Below are positions 26,688 to 35,878 of a DNA stretch of 64,000 bases, in pieces. The translations under genes were made by a program, and so were the position numbers. The notes below the pieces were generated by a model. It had not been told where the DNA came from, searched no databases, and saw only the letters and a list, made by a program, of their open reading frames with translations. Source of the DNA: DATAOG01 sp963757395 (lineage in GTDB: Bacteria > Pseudomonadota > Alphaproteobacteria > Geminicoccales > Geminicoccaceae); assembly GCA_963757395.1 (NCBI GenBank), contig CAVWRK010000003.1:744001-808000 (forward strand). The letters are read 5' to 3'. Position 1 is the first letter of the stretch. Each line of letters begins with the position of its first letter.

Positions 26688-26708
26688 ATGCTCTAAATTA
26701 AAGAGCAT
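26688..26708. repeat. Perfect inverted repeat at the edge of the AT-rich patch
   Basis: ATGCTCT (26688-26694) and AGAGCAT (26702-26708) flank AAATTAA. The element lies about 87 bases upstream of the exported-protein gene and marks the change from GC-rich to AT-rich sequence. It may be that gene's operator or promoter region, or a junction scar of inserted DNA. Confidence 0.4.
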
Positions 26709-26907
26709 TTCGCACCTCACGCAAACACCGAAATGCTGGATCCTGATCAAGATTGCTCAACTGTGCCGCCACGCTCGCCGGATCCACGCCCAGTGCTCGG
26801 CAAACCGAAGCGGCCGCGTCTTGATCCGACAATGCCGTGTGGAGATCGAATTATACACGGCCTGGACCTAGACACCGAGCTTGTGTTCCATGACCTGGGC
26901 GTGTGTG

Positions 26908-26991
26908 GTGGAGTACGGTGGTGAGGGTGACATGGCCTACCAGGTAGGCATATTTGCCATCACGGACCGGTTTGTCAGCAACTACGACTGA
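26908..26991 (+). pseudogene. Truncated copy of the downstream SnoaL-like gene
   Basis: These 28 codons read VEYGGEGDMAYQVGIFAIT and then nine different residues before a TGA at 26989-26991. The stretch is nearly identical to VEYGVEGDLAYQVGTFAIT of the intact-looking gene 300 bases downstream (27217 onward). No start codon or N-terminal half is present. It is therefore a fragment left by tandem duplication and deletion. Confidence 0.65.
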
Positions 26992-27003
26992 AAGGAGAAA
27001 ACC

Positions 27004-27376
27004 ATGGATATGAAAAAGATACTGGAAGACTTTGACGCTGCCTATAACAAGGCTTTTAACCAAGGTGATGCTGCGGGGTGTGCCGCATTCTTTACTGAAG
27101 ATGTTATCTTGCTAACACCTGACCTACCCATGAACTCGTGGCAAAAGGGCATTTGAAGAAATCTACCAATCTCGGATGGACAAAACCAGCGGCGGCACAC
27201 ACAGCAATAAACTGGTGGAATACGGTGTCGAGGGTGACTTGGCCTATCAGGTAGGAACGTTCGCCATTACAGGCACGAACCCACCCGAGCAGGGCAAGTT
27301 CGTCAATATTTTGAGACGCCAGGCGGACGGCACGTGGAAGGTCACCGTGTCCATCTTCAACAGCGACGGGCCATAG
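27004..27376 (+). pseudogene. SnoaL-like/DUF4440-type gene, frameshifted
   Basis: A small NTF2-fold (SnoaL/DUF4440-like) protein of about 123 residues if repaired. ATG 27004 follows AAAGGAGAAA, a strong ribosome site. The N-terminal part contains ILEDFDAAYNKAFNQGDAAG and AAFFTEDVILLTPDLPM, classic for the family. The frame breaks near 27140 in AAAAGGGCATTTGAAG and resumes as AFEEIYQSRMDKTSGG, then VEYGVEGDLAYQVGTFAIT and GKFVNILRRQADGTWKV to a TAG at 27374-27376. The codon use is AT-rich (AAA, ATA, TTT), unlike the rest of the window, so the gene was probably acquired by transfer. Confidence 0.7.
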
Positions 27377-27751
27377 CATGATGCGATCGAATATGTTATT
27401 CATGCTGATCTCGCGCATCTTCCTCAGCCGAACTTCCTTGGCCAATCGGTAAAGCTGGGCCTGACCAATCCAATCAACCAGCAGGTACAGACCATAAGGA
27501 AGACGCGGCCACAATATGAACGGGTTCTGACAAGCAAGATACTGAGCGGAGCCAATTCCGAGCTCGGCCAGGCGATCGATCTTATCGCGGGATATGCCCT
27601 CAATCATCAGAAGGTTCAGATTGGTCGGCAATTCGCTGGCGGCCGGATCGGCCTGGTCACCAGCGATTTTGATCAGCTGAAATGGCCGACGCGCGATCAC
27701 GAGAATGAAAAGATCCGGCGCGAAGCCGATCGCAAAGCCAATCAATACCAA
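27377..27751 (-). pseudogene. Fragment of a helix-hairpin-helix-type protein
   Basis: The minus frame reads a coherent protein piece: LIGFAIGFAPDLFILVIAR (membrane helix), then LNLLMIEGISRDKIDRLAEL, GIGSAQYLACQNPFILWPRL and LLVDWIGQAQLYRLAKEVRL. The GIS-x-D-K-I-D-R-L-x-E-L-G-I stretch looks like a helix-hairpin-helix. There is no good start: an in-frame TAA lies about 25 bases upstream. The frame then runs on into the antisense of the neighbouring SnoaL-like gene. It is best read as an internal or C-terminal fragment of a larger gene. Confidence 0.5.
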
Positions 27752-27908
27752 CAGTTGATTTGCAGATTAAATAAATCAAGTAAATGGCGAAATACTATGG
27801 CAACGATGCACGAGATAGATCAAGCGATGGAGGCCGTGGCATCATCCAGCCAAGCTCCAGCCGTCGAGCGCTTGGGCAAACCCCTGGAAGGCGCGTAATG
27901 CCTGGGTT

Positions 27909-28742
27909 TCAGGTCGGACGGATGCCGCGCAGGCGCTCGTTGCGGCGGCGGAGCAGCTCGATCGTGGTCAGCAGCAGAATCGAGATCACGATCAGGACCG
28001 TGGCGACCGCAAGGATCGTCGGTGAAATCTGCTCGCGGATGCCCGACCACATCTGGCGCGGGATGGTCCGCTGCTCGACGCCGGCCAGGAACAACACGAC
28101 CACGACCTCGTCGAAGCTGGTGATGAAGGCGAACAGCGCGCCCGAGATCACCCCCGGCAGGATCAGCGGCATCTGGACCTTGAAGAAGGTGCGGCCGGGC
28201 GAGGCACCGAGGTTCTGGGCGGCGCGTACCAGCGAGTAGTCGAAGCCCACGAGCGTCGCGGTCACGGTGATCACGACGAAGGGGGTGCCGAGGGCGGTGT
28301 GGGCGAGGATGATCCCGGGCAACGAGTTGGTGAGACCGAGGCTCGAGTAGAAGAAGTACATGCCGACCGCGGTGATCACCAGGGGCACGATGATCGGCGA
28401 GATCAGGACCCCCATGATCAGGCCCTTGTACGGCAGGCCGGGCTTGGCGAGGCCGAGGGCGGCGAGCGTCCCGAGCGTGGTCGCGAGGACGGTCGACGAG
28501 GTGCCGACGATGATGCTGTTGCGGACCGCGAGCCGCCACATGTCGCTCGAGAAGAAGTCCTGGTACCAGCGCAGCGACAGGCCCGGCATCGGATAGGTGA
28601 AGTAAGGCTCGGCGTTGAACGACAGCGGGATGATCACCAGGATCGGCGTGATCAGGAACAACAGGATCAGGCCGCAGATCACGTAGAAGGCGTAGTGCCA
28701 GCTGCGGCCGAGCGGGCCGACGTAGGGCGGGAGCGCTGCCAT
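27909..28742 (-). CDS. ABC transporter permease, spermidine/putrescine type (PotC-like)
   Basis: A 277-residue inner-membrane permease with six predicted helices. The first is YAFYVICGLILLFLITPILV. The EAA-type cytoplasmic loop that contacts the ATPase is LVRAAQNLGASPGRTFFKVQ (residues about 165-185) followed by MPLILPGVISG. Length and layout fit PotC. The ATG shares a base with the upstream permease's stop (TGATG), so the two are translationally coupled. It is the last gene of an operon ordered ATPase, binding protein, permease, permease. Confidence 0.93.
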   Translation of the reverse strand: MAALPPYVGPLGRSWHYAFYVICGLILLFLITPILVIIPLSFNAEPYFTYPMPGLSLRWYQDFFSSDMWRLAVRNSIIVGTSSTVLATTLGTLAALGLAKPGLPYKGLIMGVLISPIIVPLVITAVGMYFFYSSLGLTNSLPGIILAHTALGTPFVVITVTATLVGFDYSLVRAAQNLGASPGRTFFKVQMPLILPGVISGALFAFITSFDEVVVVLFLAGVEQRTIPRQMWSGIREQISPTILAVATVLIVISILLLTTIELLRRRNERLRGIRPT

Positions 28743-30016
28743 CAGCCGAGCTTCATGTTGTCGATGCCGACAATGCGGTTGTAGAGCATGTACATGGCGA
28801 GCACGCCCGCGAGCAGGATCGTGCCCATGGCCGAGGCGAGGCCCCAGTTGAGCGCGCGGTTGGTTTGGTCGGCGATGAAGTAGCTGATCATCTGGTCGGT
28901 CGGGCCGCCGACCAGGGCGGGCGTGATGTAGTAGCCGAGGGCCAGGATGAACACCAGGATGCCGCCAGCACCGATCCCGGGCACGGTCTGCGGGAAGTAG
29001 ACCCGCCAGAAGGCGGTGAACGGCGTGGCGCCCAAGCTCTGGGCGGCGCGCACGTAGACTGGCGAGATCGTCTTCATCACCGAGAAGATCGGCAGGATCA
29101 TGAACGGCAGCAGGATGTGGGTCATCGCCACGATCACGCCGAAGCGGTTGAAGATCAGCTGCACCCGGTCGTTGATCAGGTGCAGGAACAGCAGCAGATC
29201 ATTCAGCACCCCCTCCCGCTGCAGGACCACGACCCAGGCGGTGGTGCGCACCAGCAGCGAGGTCCAGAACGGCAACAGCACCAGAATCATCAAAAGGTTG
29301 CTGGTCCCGGTCGGCAGGCTCGCGAGCAGATAAGCGACCGGATAGCCAAGCACGAGGCAAAGGATCGTGACCAGCGCCGCCAGCCAGATCGTGCGCAGGA
29401 ACACCTGGATATAGATCTGATAGCTGGCCGGCTGCGCGACGATGTCGCCGCCGGTGCCGTAGCGGAGGTCGAGCGCGGCCAAAAAGTAACCTAGGGTGTA
29501 GGGCGTCCCGTAGTTCTTGATGGTCGCCCAGACGTCCGGCTTGCTCCAGTCCTTGTCGATGCCCTCAAGGGTCTCCTTCCAACTGCCGGCGACCGCCGGC
29601 TCGCCCTTCATCTTGGCGAGCTGGCGCCCGGTCTTGGTAAACAGCGAGCGGGTGCCGGACTCCTCGTAGTTCACCCGGGTCGCGACCTGGCCGATCGTCT
29701 TGGCCTCGGAGGCGGCTGCCATCTCGGCGGCGAAGGCCGCGAACACCGGCTCGGGTGGCGAGGGATCGGCCGCGGGGTCCCAGTCCTGGAGCAGGGCCAG
29801 CGTGTGCGGGAAATTGTCGGCGAGCAGCGGGTTCTCGACGCTGCGCAGCAGCATCACCACGATCGGCAGGAAGAAGGTGATGAAGATAAAGGCGAACAGC
29901 GGCAGGATCAGGCCGTAGGCGCGCAGCCGCGCGAGCCGCTCGGCGCGCCGCAGCTTGGTCCGCAGCGGCACGCCGTCGGCAGTGGTCACGAGTTGGACGG
30001 CTGACGCCTCGGTCAT
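28742..30016 (-). CDS. ABC transporter permease, spermidine/putrescine type (PotB-like)
   Basis: A 424-residue permease, longer than PotB (about 285) because of a periplasmic insert of roughly 130 residues between helix 1 (LILPLFAFIFITFFLPIVVM) and helix 2. Such inserts are common in alphaproteobacterial members. The C-terminal core has six helices and the EAA loop YVRAAQSLGATPFTAFWRVY with FPQTVPGIGAGG. It pairs with the PotC-like subunit to form the membrane channel. It starts 64 bases after the binding-protein gene. Confidence 0.93.
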   Translation of the reverse strand: MTEASAVQLVTTADGVPLRTKLRRAERLARLRAYGLILPLFAFIFITFFLPIVVMLLRSVENPLLADNFPHTLALLQDWDPAADPSPPEPVFAAFAAEMAAASEAKTIGQVATRVNYEESGTRSLFTKTGRQLAKMKGEPAVAGSWKETLEGIDKDWSKPDVWATIKNYGTPYTLGYFLAALDLRYGTGGDIVAQPASYQIYIQVFLRTIWLAALVTILCLVLGYPVAYLLASLPTGTSNLLMILVLLPFWTSLLVRTTAWVVVLQREGVLNDLLLFLHLINDRVQLIFNRFGVIVAMTHILLPFMILPIFSVMKTISPVYVRAAQSLGATPFTAFWRVYFPQTVPGIGAGGILVFILALGYYITPALVGGPTDQMISYFIADQTNRALNWGLASAMGTILLAGVLAMYMLYNRIVGIDNMKLG

Positions 30017-30079
30017 GGCGGGAACCTCGGAGCGGCCGGGATGGGTCGCCCCACCCCGGCGCCCGCGCGGGTTATCGAC

Positions 30080-31154
30080 CTATTGGGCGAGCCAGGCGTT
30101 GAACCGCTCGTTCATGTCGTCCTGGTTGTCCGCCCACCACTCGTAATTGTTCTGAAGCGCGTTCTGGAAGTTCTCGGGCGCGGTCGGCAGCTGCGACTTG
30201 ACGTCCCCGGCCACCAGCGCCATCGACGACTTGCGCGCCGGACCATAGGAGATCCACTTGGTCTGGTCGGCAAGGCGCTGGGTGTCGGTCGAGAACTTGA
30301 CGAAGTCCCACGCCGTGGCGCCGCCGTCGCTGCCCTTGGGGATGCCCCACATGTCGAGGTCCCAGACCTGGCCGTCCCAGACGATCACGAACGGCTTGTT
30401 CTCCTCGAAGATCGCGTTGAACAGCCTGCCGTTGTAGGCGGTGGTCATCGCGACCTCGCCGTCGGCCAGCAGTTGCGGCGGCTGGGCGCCCGCCTCCCAC
30501 CAGACCACGTCCTTCTTGATCGTGTCGAGCTTGGCGAACGCGCGGTCGACGCCCTCGTCGGTCGACAGCACCTCGTAGACCTTGTCCGCCGGCACGCCGT
30601 CGGCCATCAGCGCGAACTCGAGGTTGACCTTGGGGTTCTTGCGCAGGCCGCGCTTGCCAGGGAACTTCTGGGTGTCGAACAGGTCGGCCATGGTCGTGGG
30701 CTTGTCACCCGGGAATTTGGTCGAAGTCGTAGGCGAACACGGTCGACCAGATGATCGTCGACACCGCGCAGTCCTGGAGCGTGCCCGGGAGGAAGTCGTC
30801 CTTGGCCGGGGTGCCGTCGGGCGCCGGCGGCAGATCGTCGAGCTTGAGCGGCTCGAGCAGCCCCTCGTCGCAGCCCCGGATCACGTCCGAGAGCTCGAGG
30901 TCGACCAGGTCCCAGGTGACGTTGCCGGATTCGACCTGGGCTTTGATCTGGGCGAGCCCGCCATTGTAGTCCTCGGAGAGAATCTTGACCCCGGTCTGCT
31001 TCTCGAACGGCTTGTGGTAGGCCTCGACCTGGCTCTTGGTATAGGCGCCGCCCCAGGACACCACGGTCAGCTCGTCGGCCGCCTGCGCCGCCCCGAGCCC
31101 GAAGGTCGTCAAGCCGAGCGCGACGCCGGCGGTGAGCAGTTTGAGATCGCTCAT
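30080..31154 (-). CDS. ABC transporter substrate-binding protein, PotD-like (one frameshift)
   Basis: The periplasmic binding protein of the importer, about 357 residues if repaired. Residues 1-26 are a signal peptide (LKLLTAGVALGLTTFGLGAA). The mature N-terminus LTVVSWGGAYTKSQVEAYHK is the standard start of PotD/SBP_bac_8 proteins. The frame breaks near 30710-30718, where the reading changes from YDFDQIPG to FPGDKPTTMADLFD; one extra base in CAAATTCCC explains it. The second half includes VVWWEAGAQPPQLLADGEVA and WDLDMWGIPKGSDG. Similarity is to polyamine or amine-type substrates; the exact ligand is not assignable. Confidence 0.85.
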
Positions 31155-31260
31155 CTTCAGCCCTCTCCCTCAGTTGCGCCGGGACCGCCGGCTCCGGTTT
31201 GCCCCCTGACGGGCTCGAACTGCGGCCGGTCGTTGGTCAGTGGAACGCCACGGCGTCCGT

Positions 31261-32346
31261 TCATGACGCGTCCAGCGCCCGGCAGTCTTCGACGTTCCAG
31301 CCCACGCGGACCGCGTCGCCCGGCCGCAGATGGTTGTGGCCACCCGCATTCGGCACCTTGACGATGAAATCGTCATGGCCGCAGACATTGACCCGCGCGC
31401 GCGTATGATCACCCAGATAGATCAGCTCCTCGACCCGGGCGTCGAACAGATTGGGGCATTCGCCGGCCGGCGGGTTGATCCGCACCCGCTCCGGCCGCAG
31501 CGACAGCGTGGTGGCACTGCCCGGGCCGTCGATGTTGACCGGGAACGCCTGGATCCTGCCGCCCTCAACTTCGACCGCGCAGCTGTTGCCGTTGACCGCC
31601 GTCACCTTGCCACGCAACCGGTTGTTCTCGCCGATGAACTGGGCGACGAACGCGTTCTCCGGCCGCTCGTACAGGTCCGACGGCGTCGCCAGCTGTTGAA
31701 TGACGCCGTCGTTGAACACCGCGATCCGGTTCGACATGGTCAACGCTTCGCTCTGGTCGTGGGTCACGTAGACCACGGTGACGCCCAAATTCTCGTGGAT
31801 GTGCTTGATCTCGTACTGCATCTGCTCGCGCAGCTGCTTGTCGAGGGCGCCGAGCGGCTCGTCCATCAGCACGAGCTTGGGCTCGAACACCAGCGCGCGC
31901 GCGACCGCGACCCGCTGCTGCTGGCCGCCCGAGAGCTGGCCCGGCCGGCGGTTGCCGAACTGGCCGAGCTGGACCATGTCCAGGACCTTCTGCACCCGGC
32001 TCTCGATCTCGACCTTGGGGAGCCTTCGCACGTCGAGCGGAAAGGCCAGGTTCTCGTTGACCGTCATGTGCGGGAACAGGGCGTAGTTCTGGAACACCAT
32101 GCCGATCTGGCGTTTGTAGGGCGGCACATTGTTGATCGGCTCGCCGTCGAGGACGATCTCGCCGTGGGTCGCGGTCTCGAAGCCCGCGAGCATCATCAGG
32201 CAGGTGGTCTTGCCCGAGCCGGACGGCCCGAGCATGGTCAGGAACTCGCCCCCGGCGACGTCGAGATTGAGGTTCTTGACGACCAGCGTCGCGCCATCGT
32301 AGCTCTTCTGGACGTCCTGGAACTGGACGTATGCGTCATTCGCCAC
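31261..32346 (-). CDS. ABC transporter ATP-binding protein, PotA-like
   Basis: A 361-residue ATPase energising the polyamine-type importer. I choose GTG 32346 because GGAGGC lies 7 bases upstream and the fold starts at once (YVQFQDVQKSYDGATLVVKN); a longer upstream extension is low complexity. Walker A is LGPSGSGKTTCLMM, the ABC signature is GQLSGGQQQRVAVARAL and Walker B is PKLVLMDEPLGALD, followed by the switch His in VYVTHDQSEALT. The C-terminal TOBE_2-type domain (residues about 275-361) contains LRPERVRINPPAG. It is the first gene of the four-gene operon. Confidence 0.95.
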   Translation of the reverse strand: MANDAYVQFQDVQKSYDGATLVVKNLNLDVAGGEFLTMLGPSGSGKTTCLMMLAGFETATHGEIVLDGEPINNVPPYKRQIGMVFQNYALFPHMTVNENLAFPLDVRRLPKVEIESRVQKVLDMVQLGQFGNRRPGQLSGGQQQRVAVARALVFEPKLVLMDEPLGALDKQLREQMQYEIKHIHENLGVTVVYVTHDQSEALTMSNRIAVFNDGVIQQLATPSDLYERPENAFVAQFIGENNRLRGKVTAVNGNSCAVEVEGGRIQAFPVNIDGPGSATTLSLRPERVRINPPAGECPNLFDARVEELIYLGDHTRARVNVCGHDDFIVKVPNAGGHNHLRPGDAVRVGWNVEDCRALDAS

Positions 32347-32613
32347 CCGGGCCGCCTCCAGCGCTCTCCCGTTGCTTGACCGGCCGCATTGGGCCGGTGC
32401 AGCGGTGATTCGCTCGATAAGGTACCGCAAAACCGGCGCCGCCGCAAATTGGGCTTGGGCGACCGGGCTGCGCTCGCCATCACTCATGCAGAAAGCGTGC
32501 CGCGACGCAGGAAGCGTGCCGCCGTGGGAGGAGCGCGCCGTCGCCGCGCTTGGCCCGCCCCTCCGGTTCGGCTAGTGTCGGACCGAGGTGATCGTCACCT
32601 GCGAGAGCCTGGC

Positions 32614-33042
32614 ATGCGTGTCATCCCAAGCCTGATCCTGCTGTTGCTCGCCTGGCCGGCAAGCGCGGAGGTGCTGACCCCGGACACGGCGGAGGCGCGG
32701 GTTGCGGCGGGCCAGCTGACCATCATCGACGTCCGGCTGCCGCAGGAATGGGCGGCAACCGGCATGCCCGCGGGCGCGCTCGGCGTGTCGCTGCAAAACC
32801 CGCGGACCCTCGAAGCGCGGCCGGACTTCGTCGACGACGTGCTGCACGCGCTCGGCGGGCGCCAGGACGTGCCGGTCGCGCTGATCTGTGCTGCCGGCAG
32901 CCGCTCGGCGGTCGCGACCGAACTGCTCGCCGAGGCTGGCTTCACCAAGGTCTACGACATCAGCGAGGGCGTGAGCGGCGGCCCTCACGGCCCCGGCTGG
33001 CTACAGCGCCACCTGCCGACCGAGCCCTGCAAGACCTGCTAG
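32614..33042 (+). CDS. Exported rhodanese-like protein
   Basis: A 142-residue single rhodanese domain. ATG 32614 begins a signal peptide (MRVIPSLILLLLAWPASAE). The core starts TIIDVRLPQEWAATGMPAG. The catalytic cysteine lies in the loop VALICAAGSRSAVATELL (C-A-A-G-S-R-S, residues about 92-98). The C-terminal part, YDISEGVSGGPHGPGWL, matches periplasmic rhodaneses of alphaproteobacteria. It may transfer sulfane sulfur to an unknown acceptor. It stands alone, divergent from the ABC operon. Confidence 0.9.
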   Translation: MRVIPSLILLLLAWPASAEVLTPDTAEARVAAGQLTIIDVRLPQEWAATGMPAGALGVSLQNPRTLEARPDFVDDVLHALGGRQDVPVALICAAGSRSAVATELLAEAGFTKVYDISEGVSGGPHGPGWLQRHLPTEPCKTC

Positions 33043-33145
33043 CCGAGACGCCACCCGCAGCACCGCCGGGCAGCCTCCGCGGCCGTCGGGCGTTGCGCGG
33101 CGCGCGCTGCGTCGAGCATGCCCCCGGTCACTTCGCTTCGGCACG

Positions 33146-34234
33146 TCAGGCGCGCCCGCCTTCCCGCCTGGTCAGGAGCGCGGCGACGCTGACGTAGTGG
33201 AACTCGTACCGCTCGGGATGTTCGCGGATCAGACGCTCGGCGCGCCTGAAGACGTCGTTGGCGAGCCGGTCGGGCTCTCGGGTCGCGAACGCCGCCCGCA
33301 GCACCGGTTCGGTGAAGGCGCGAAAGAAATCGGTGTAGATCCGCGCGAACGCAGCGACGTCGCCGGTGCGCCGGAAGTCTTCGACGAACGGAACCCTGAC
33401 CTCGTAGGTCGCCGCCCGATCGAGGCGGAAGAGCGATGCCAGCGCCGCATCCGGCGCGGCGACCGGCGCGCTCAGCTCCTCGAGCGTCCGGAAATAGACC
33501 GGCTGGTAGAAGGCCTCGTAGCCCGGACGATCGATCAGGCCGGCATCCAGGCATTCCAGCACCGCATCGTTCAGCGCGTCATAGATGCCATCGCAGGTGC
33601 GGCCGCTGTCGCCGCTGCCGAAGACCTCGATCAGCAGCTTGCCGCCCGGCACCAGCTCCGCCGCGCGTGCCCTGAGGAAGCTCTCGATATCCGCCAGCGC
33701 CTGCGCCGCGAACACCGCCCGGTCCGCGGCCGCGACCGCGCCCACGCCGCGCAAGGCGCTCGGCCCGTTCGGCAGGATGTAGTCGGGCAGGCGCTCCAGC
33801 GGTCGCCGGCTGAGGAAGCCGATCGCGTTGAAGGTCATGGCGAGGTGGGTCGAGCCCGGCGGCAGCAGCTGGTCGAACATCGAGCCCCCGGCCACCGTCG
33901 AGAAGACGTCGTCGCCGAACACCGAACGACCCTCGGAGCGCAGGTTGCGCAAAAGCGAGGCGTAGTCGTTGGTCGGCAGGTCGCTGTGAATCGTCTGGAT
34001 CGGCCGGGAGCCGCGCGCGCGGAGGGCAGGGATCAGGCGCTGCATGACCTGGATCGAGTTACGACCCTCGGAGCAGCCGAAGTCGGCGACCCCGAGCGTC
34101 GGCGGCCCGTCAACCACGCGGATCGCCGCGATCGCCTCCTCGAGCCAGGGCAGCACGGCCTCGATCGCCGCCCATTGCGGCGCCGAGTTGCGGTCGTAGA
34201 AGCCGTGACCGACCATCCCCGTCGTCACCGCCAT
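33146..34234 (-). CDS. SABATH-type SAM-dependent carboxyl methyltransferase
   Basis: A 362-residue protein of the SABATH (Methyltransf_7) family, best known from plants, where members methylate salicylate, jasmonate and similar carboxylates. Signatures are GFYDRNSAPQWAAIEAVLPW at the N-terminus, motif I LGVADFGCSEGRNSIQVMQ (residues about 44-62) and IQTIHSDLPTNDYASLL. Then come THLAMTFNAIGFLSR and GGKLLIEVFGSGD. Bacterial members exist but have no firm function. Here it is isolated between a rhodanese and a transporter gene. Its natural acceptor is not evident. Confidence 0.85.
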   Translation of the reverse strand: MAVTTGMVGHGFYDRNSAPQWAAIEAVLPWLEEAIAAIRVVDGPPTLGVADFGCSEGRNSIQVMQRLIPALRARGSRPIQTIHSDLPTNDYASLLRNLRSEGRSVFGDDVFSTVAGGSMFDQLLPPGSTHLAMTFNAIGFLSRRPLERLPDYILPNGPSALRGVGAVAAADRAVFAAQALADIESFLRARAAELVPGGKLLIEVFGSGDSGRTCDGIYDALNDAVLECLDAGLIDRPGYEAFYQPVYFRTLEELSAPVAAPDAALASLFRLDRAATYEVRVPFVEDFRRTGDVAAFARIYTDFFRAFTEPVLRAAFATREPDRLANDVFRRAERLIREHPERYEFHYVSVAALLTRREGGRA

Positions 34235-34348
34235 AGTTCATCCCTCCGGCGTGCGCCCCGGTCGTCGGCGCGGTGGTTCTCCCAAGCCAACGCGTGCGCA
34301 TTGGTGGGGCTTCGAAGGCATTCGAGCGCGCATCATGATCCGCCCCCG

Positions 34349-35236
34349 CTAGATCCAGTACGCGAGCGCGAGCGGCAGGACCACGACGGTGAGCAGTGTC
34401 GAGAACAGGATGAGGCTCGCGAGTGCTGGCGCGTCGTCCGGATGGTACTGCTGAGCGAACAGGTAGGCAAAGACGGAGACCGGCATCAGCGCTTCCACAA
34501 TGAAGACGCTTCGGACGAGCCCTTCGAGATCGAGGATTGCGACCGTGAGCGCCGCGACCGGGGCCACGATCGCGATGTGCGCGACCGCGAGAACGAAGCC
34601 GCGCGCCAAGCTCCCCGGCTTCAGCTCGGCGAGCGCATGCCCGAGGCTCAGCAGCATCAACGGGATCGCCGCCCCACCCAGGATCGCGAGCGGCGCGTGA
34701 AGCATGTCGGGAAGGCGGGTTCCGCTCGCGAGCAGGCCGAGGCCGATCAGGATCGCGTAGATTAAGGGCGACGACACCAGTTTCCTGAAGGAGAGCCGCC
34801 GCTGCGGCAGCCAGGTGCCGACGGTCAACAGGCCGACCACGACGACGATCCAAAAGCCGAACGCCACCGCCAGCCCGCCGGCTCCGAACGCCAGGGTTAC
34901 CGAGGGCAGCCCGATGTTGCCGACGTTCGCGAACATGAAGCCACCCAGATAGGTCCTGAAGGACAGGCCACAGAGCCGCAGCAGGACCATGGCCGCGAGC
35001 CCGAACAGCGTCACGGCAATCAAGGCTGCGAGCATCATGGTCGAGAAACCGCCGATCGAGACGTGCTGCTCGGACAGGTGCGCCACGATCAGAGCCGGCA
35101 TCGCGACATTCATGATGATCGGGGTCGTGACCTTGGGGTCGAACGGTTGGCCGGCGCGGGTCAGGACGAAGCCGACCGCGGCACACAGGAACACCGGGCC
35201 GACCACGCCGAGAAGATGAGGAACCAGCGCCATCAT
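34349..35236 (-). CDS. AEC family transporter
   Basis: A 295-residue auxin-efflux-carrier (Mem_trans) family protein with about 10 helices. Family signs are GFVLTRAGQPFDPKVTTPI, NVAMPALIVAHLSEQ in the broken helix region, and NVGNIGLPSVTLAFGAGGL (residues about 103-121), where the crossed helix with N-x-G-x-P lies. Bacterial members carry malonate, lactate or other organic anions. Its position beside the carboxylate locus at 35.7-50.7 kb fits an acid carrier, but it has no copy of the shared operator element. Confidence 0.9.
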   Translation of the reverse strand: MMALVPHLLGVVGPVFLCAAVGFVLTRAGQPFDPKVTTPIIMNVAMPALIVAHLSEQHVSIGGFSTMMLAALIAVTLFGLAAMVLLRLCGLSFRTYLGGFMFANVGNIGLPSVTLAFGAGGLAVAFGFWIVVVVGLLTVGTWLPQRRLSFRKLVSSPLIYAILIGLGLLASGTRLPDMLHAPLAILGGAAIPLMLLSLGHALAELKPGSLARGFVLAVAHIAIVAPVAALTVAILDLEGLVRSVFIVEALMPVSVFAYLFAQQYHPDDAPALASLILFSTLLTVVVLPLALAYWI

Positions 35237-35679
35237 GGCCGATGTCGGCCCCTCGGCGAGCTCGCCCGGCGGAGGCTACTGACCGGCCGGGCCACGTCGA
35301 CACCCGCATTCCCGGGCCAGCGCTCCGCCCACCAAGCCGAGGCGGCAGCGTGTCATCAGCCATCCTCTCAATCCAGGGAACCGATCGCCACGTCGCCGAT
35401 CGCCCAACCGGGCGTTGGCGAGGCCGAAGGCGACACCCTGGGGCGTGCCGGTTCCGAGGGCAAGACCGCCGGCGGCCCGTCGCCAGGGCAGTCGCGCCCA
35501 CATGCTGGTGGCGAACGGCTTGCTCGCCTTGACGTGCCCCGGACTCCAAAGGATCGCCGGACCGGCAACGTTCGCGAGCACGCCAAATCCGGCCGTGAGC
35601 AACCGATACGGGATCGCCATGGGCTCGGTCGGCCGCGGCTCCGGTTGCAGCCACGGGGCTCCGAGACGACCGATTCGCG

Positions 35680-35707
35680 TTGCGAGCCTCCGGTCTTGGT
35701 GTATGGT
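35680..35707 (+). promoter_or_regulatory. Predicted promoter of the acyl-CoA ligase operon
   Basis: TTGCGA (35680-35685) and TATGGT (35702-35707) are 16 bases apart. The -10 hexamer lies inside the 17-bp element shared with the gntR promoter. Transcription would start near 35714 and give a leader of about 165 bases. Geometry is seen; activity is inferred. Confidence 0.45.
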
Positions 35708-35713
35708 ATCCCA
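35697..35713 (+). promoter_or_regulatory. Predicted GntR operator (copy 1)
   Basis: The sequence TGGTGTATGGTATCCCA matches the element at 50644-50660 (read on the minus strand, TGGTGTATGGTATACCA) at 16 of 17 positions. Both copies point towards the downstream gene and both cover a predicted -10 hexamer. The core TGGTATnCCA fits operators of FCD-type GntR repressors. Binding by the regulator at 49853-50602 is inferred. Confidence 0.65.
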
Positions 35714-35878
35714 CAGGTTCGGCGCCTACGGGCCGAACCGCGGCATTCGGGCCTGGTCCACGCACGGGCGCGCCACGAGCGGGGCGCCCTGGGCTCGCTG
35801 CGTCGCCTCGACGCGCGGAGCGGAGGGGCGCGGTGGGAGCCGAGGCTCAAACAAGGAATCAACCCAGGAGGGTCGACC

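Larger units (their letters stand above)
35237..35878. other. Intergenic region upstream of the acyl-CoA ligase gene
   Basis: This 642-base gap holds the promoter and operator of the ligase gene (35680-35713). A minus-strand open frame at 35276-35620, starting MAIPYRLLTAGFGVLANV, looks protein-like for about 60 residues. It has no ribosome site and no family I recognise, so I do not call it a gene. Plus-strand frames here are low-complexity Arg/Gly/Pro shadows. Confidence 0.5.

Noticed and set aside
26851..27063. Minus-strand open frame in the AT-rich patch
   Set aside because: It is antisense to the duplicated SnoaL-like pieces and has no protein-like features.
35276..35620. Possible small gene starting MAIPYRLLTAGFGVLANV on the minus strand
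   Set aside because: The first 60 residues look protein-like, but there is no ribosome site or family, and the frame becomes Arg/Gly-rich. Kept only as a note on the intergenic region.
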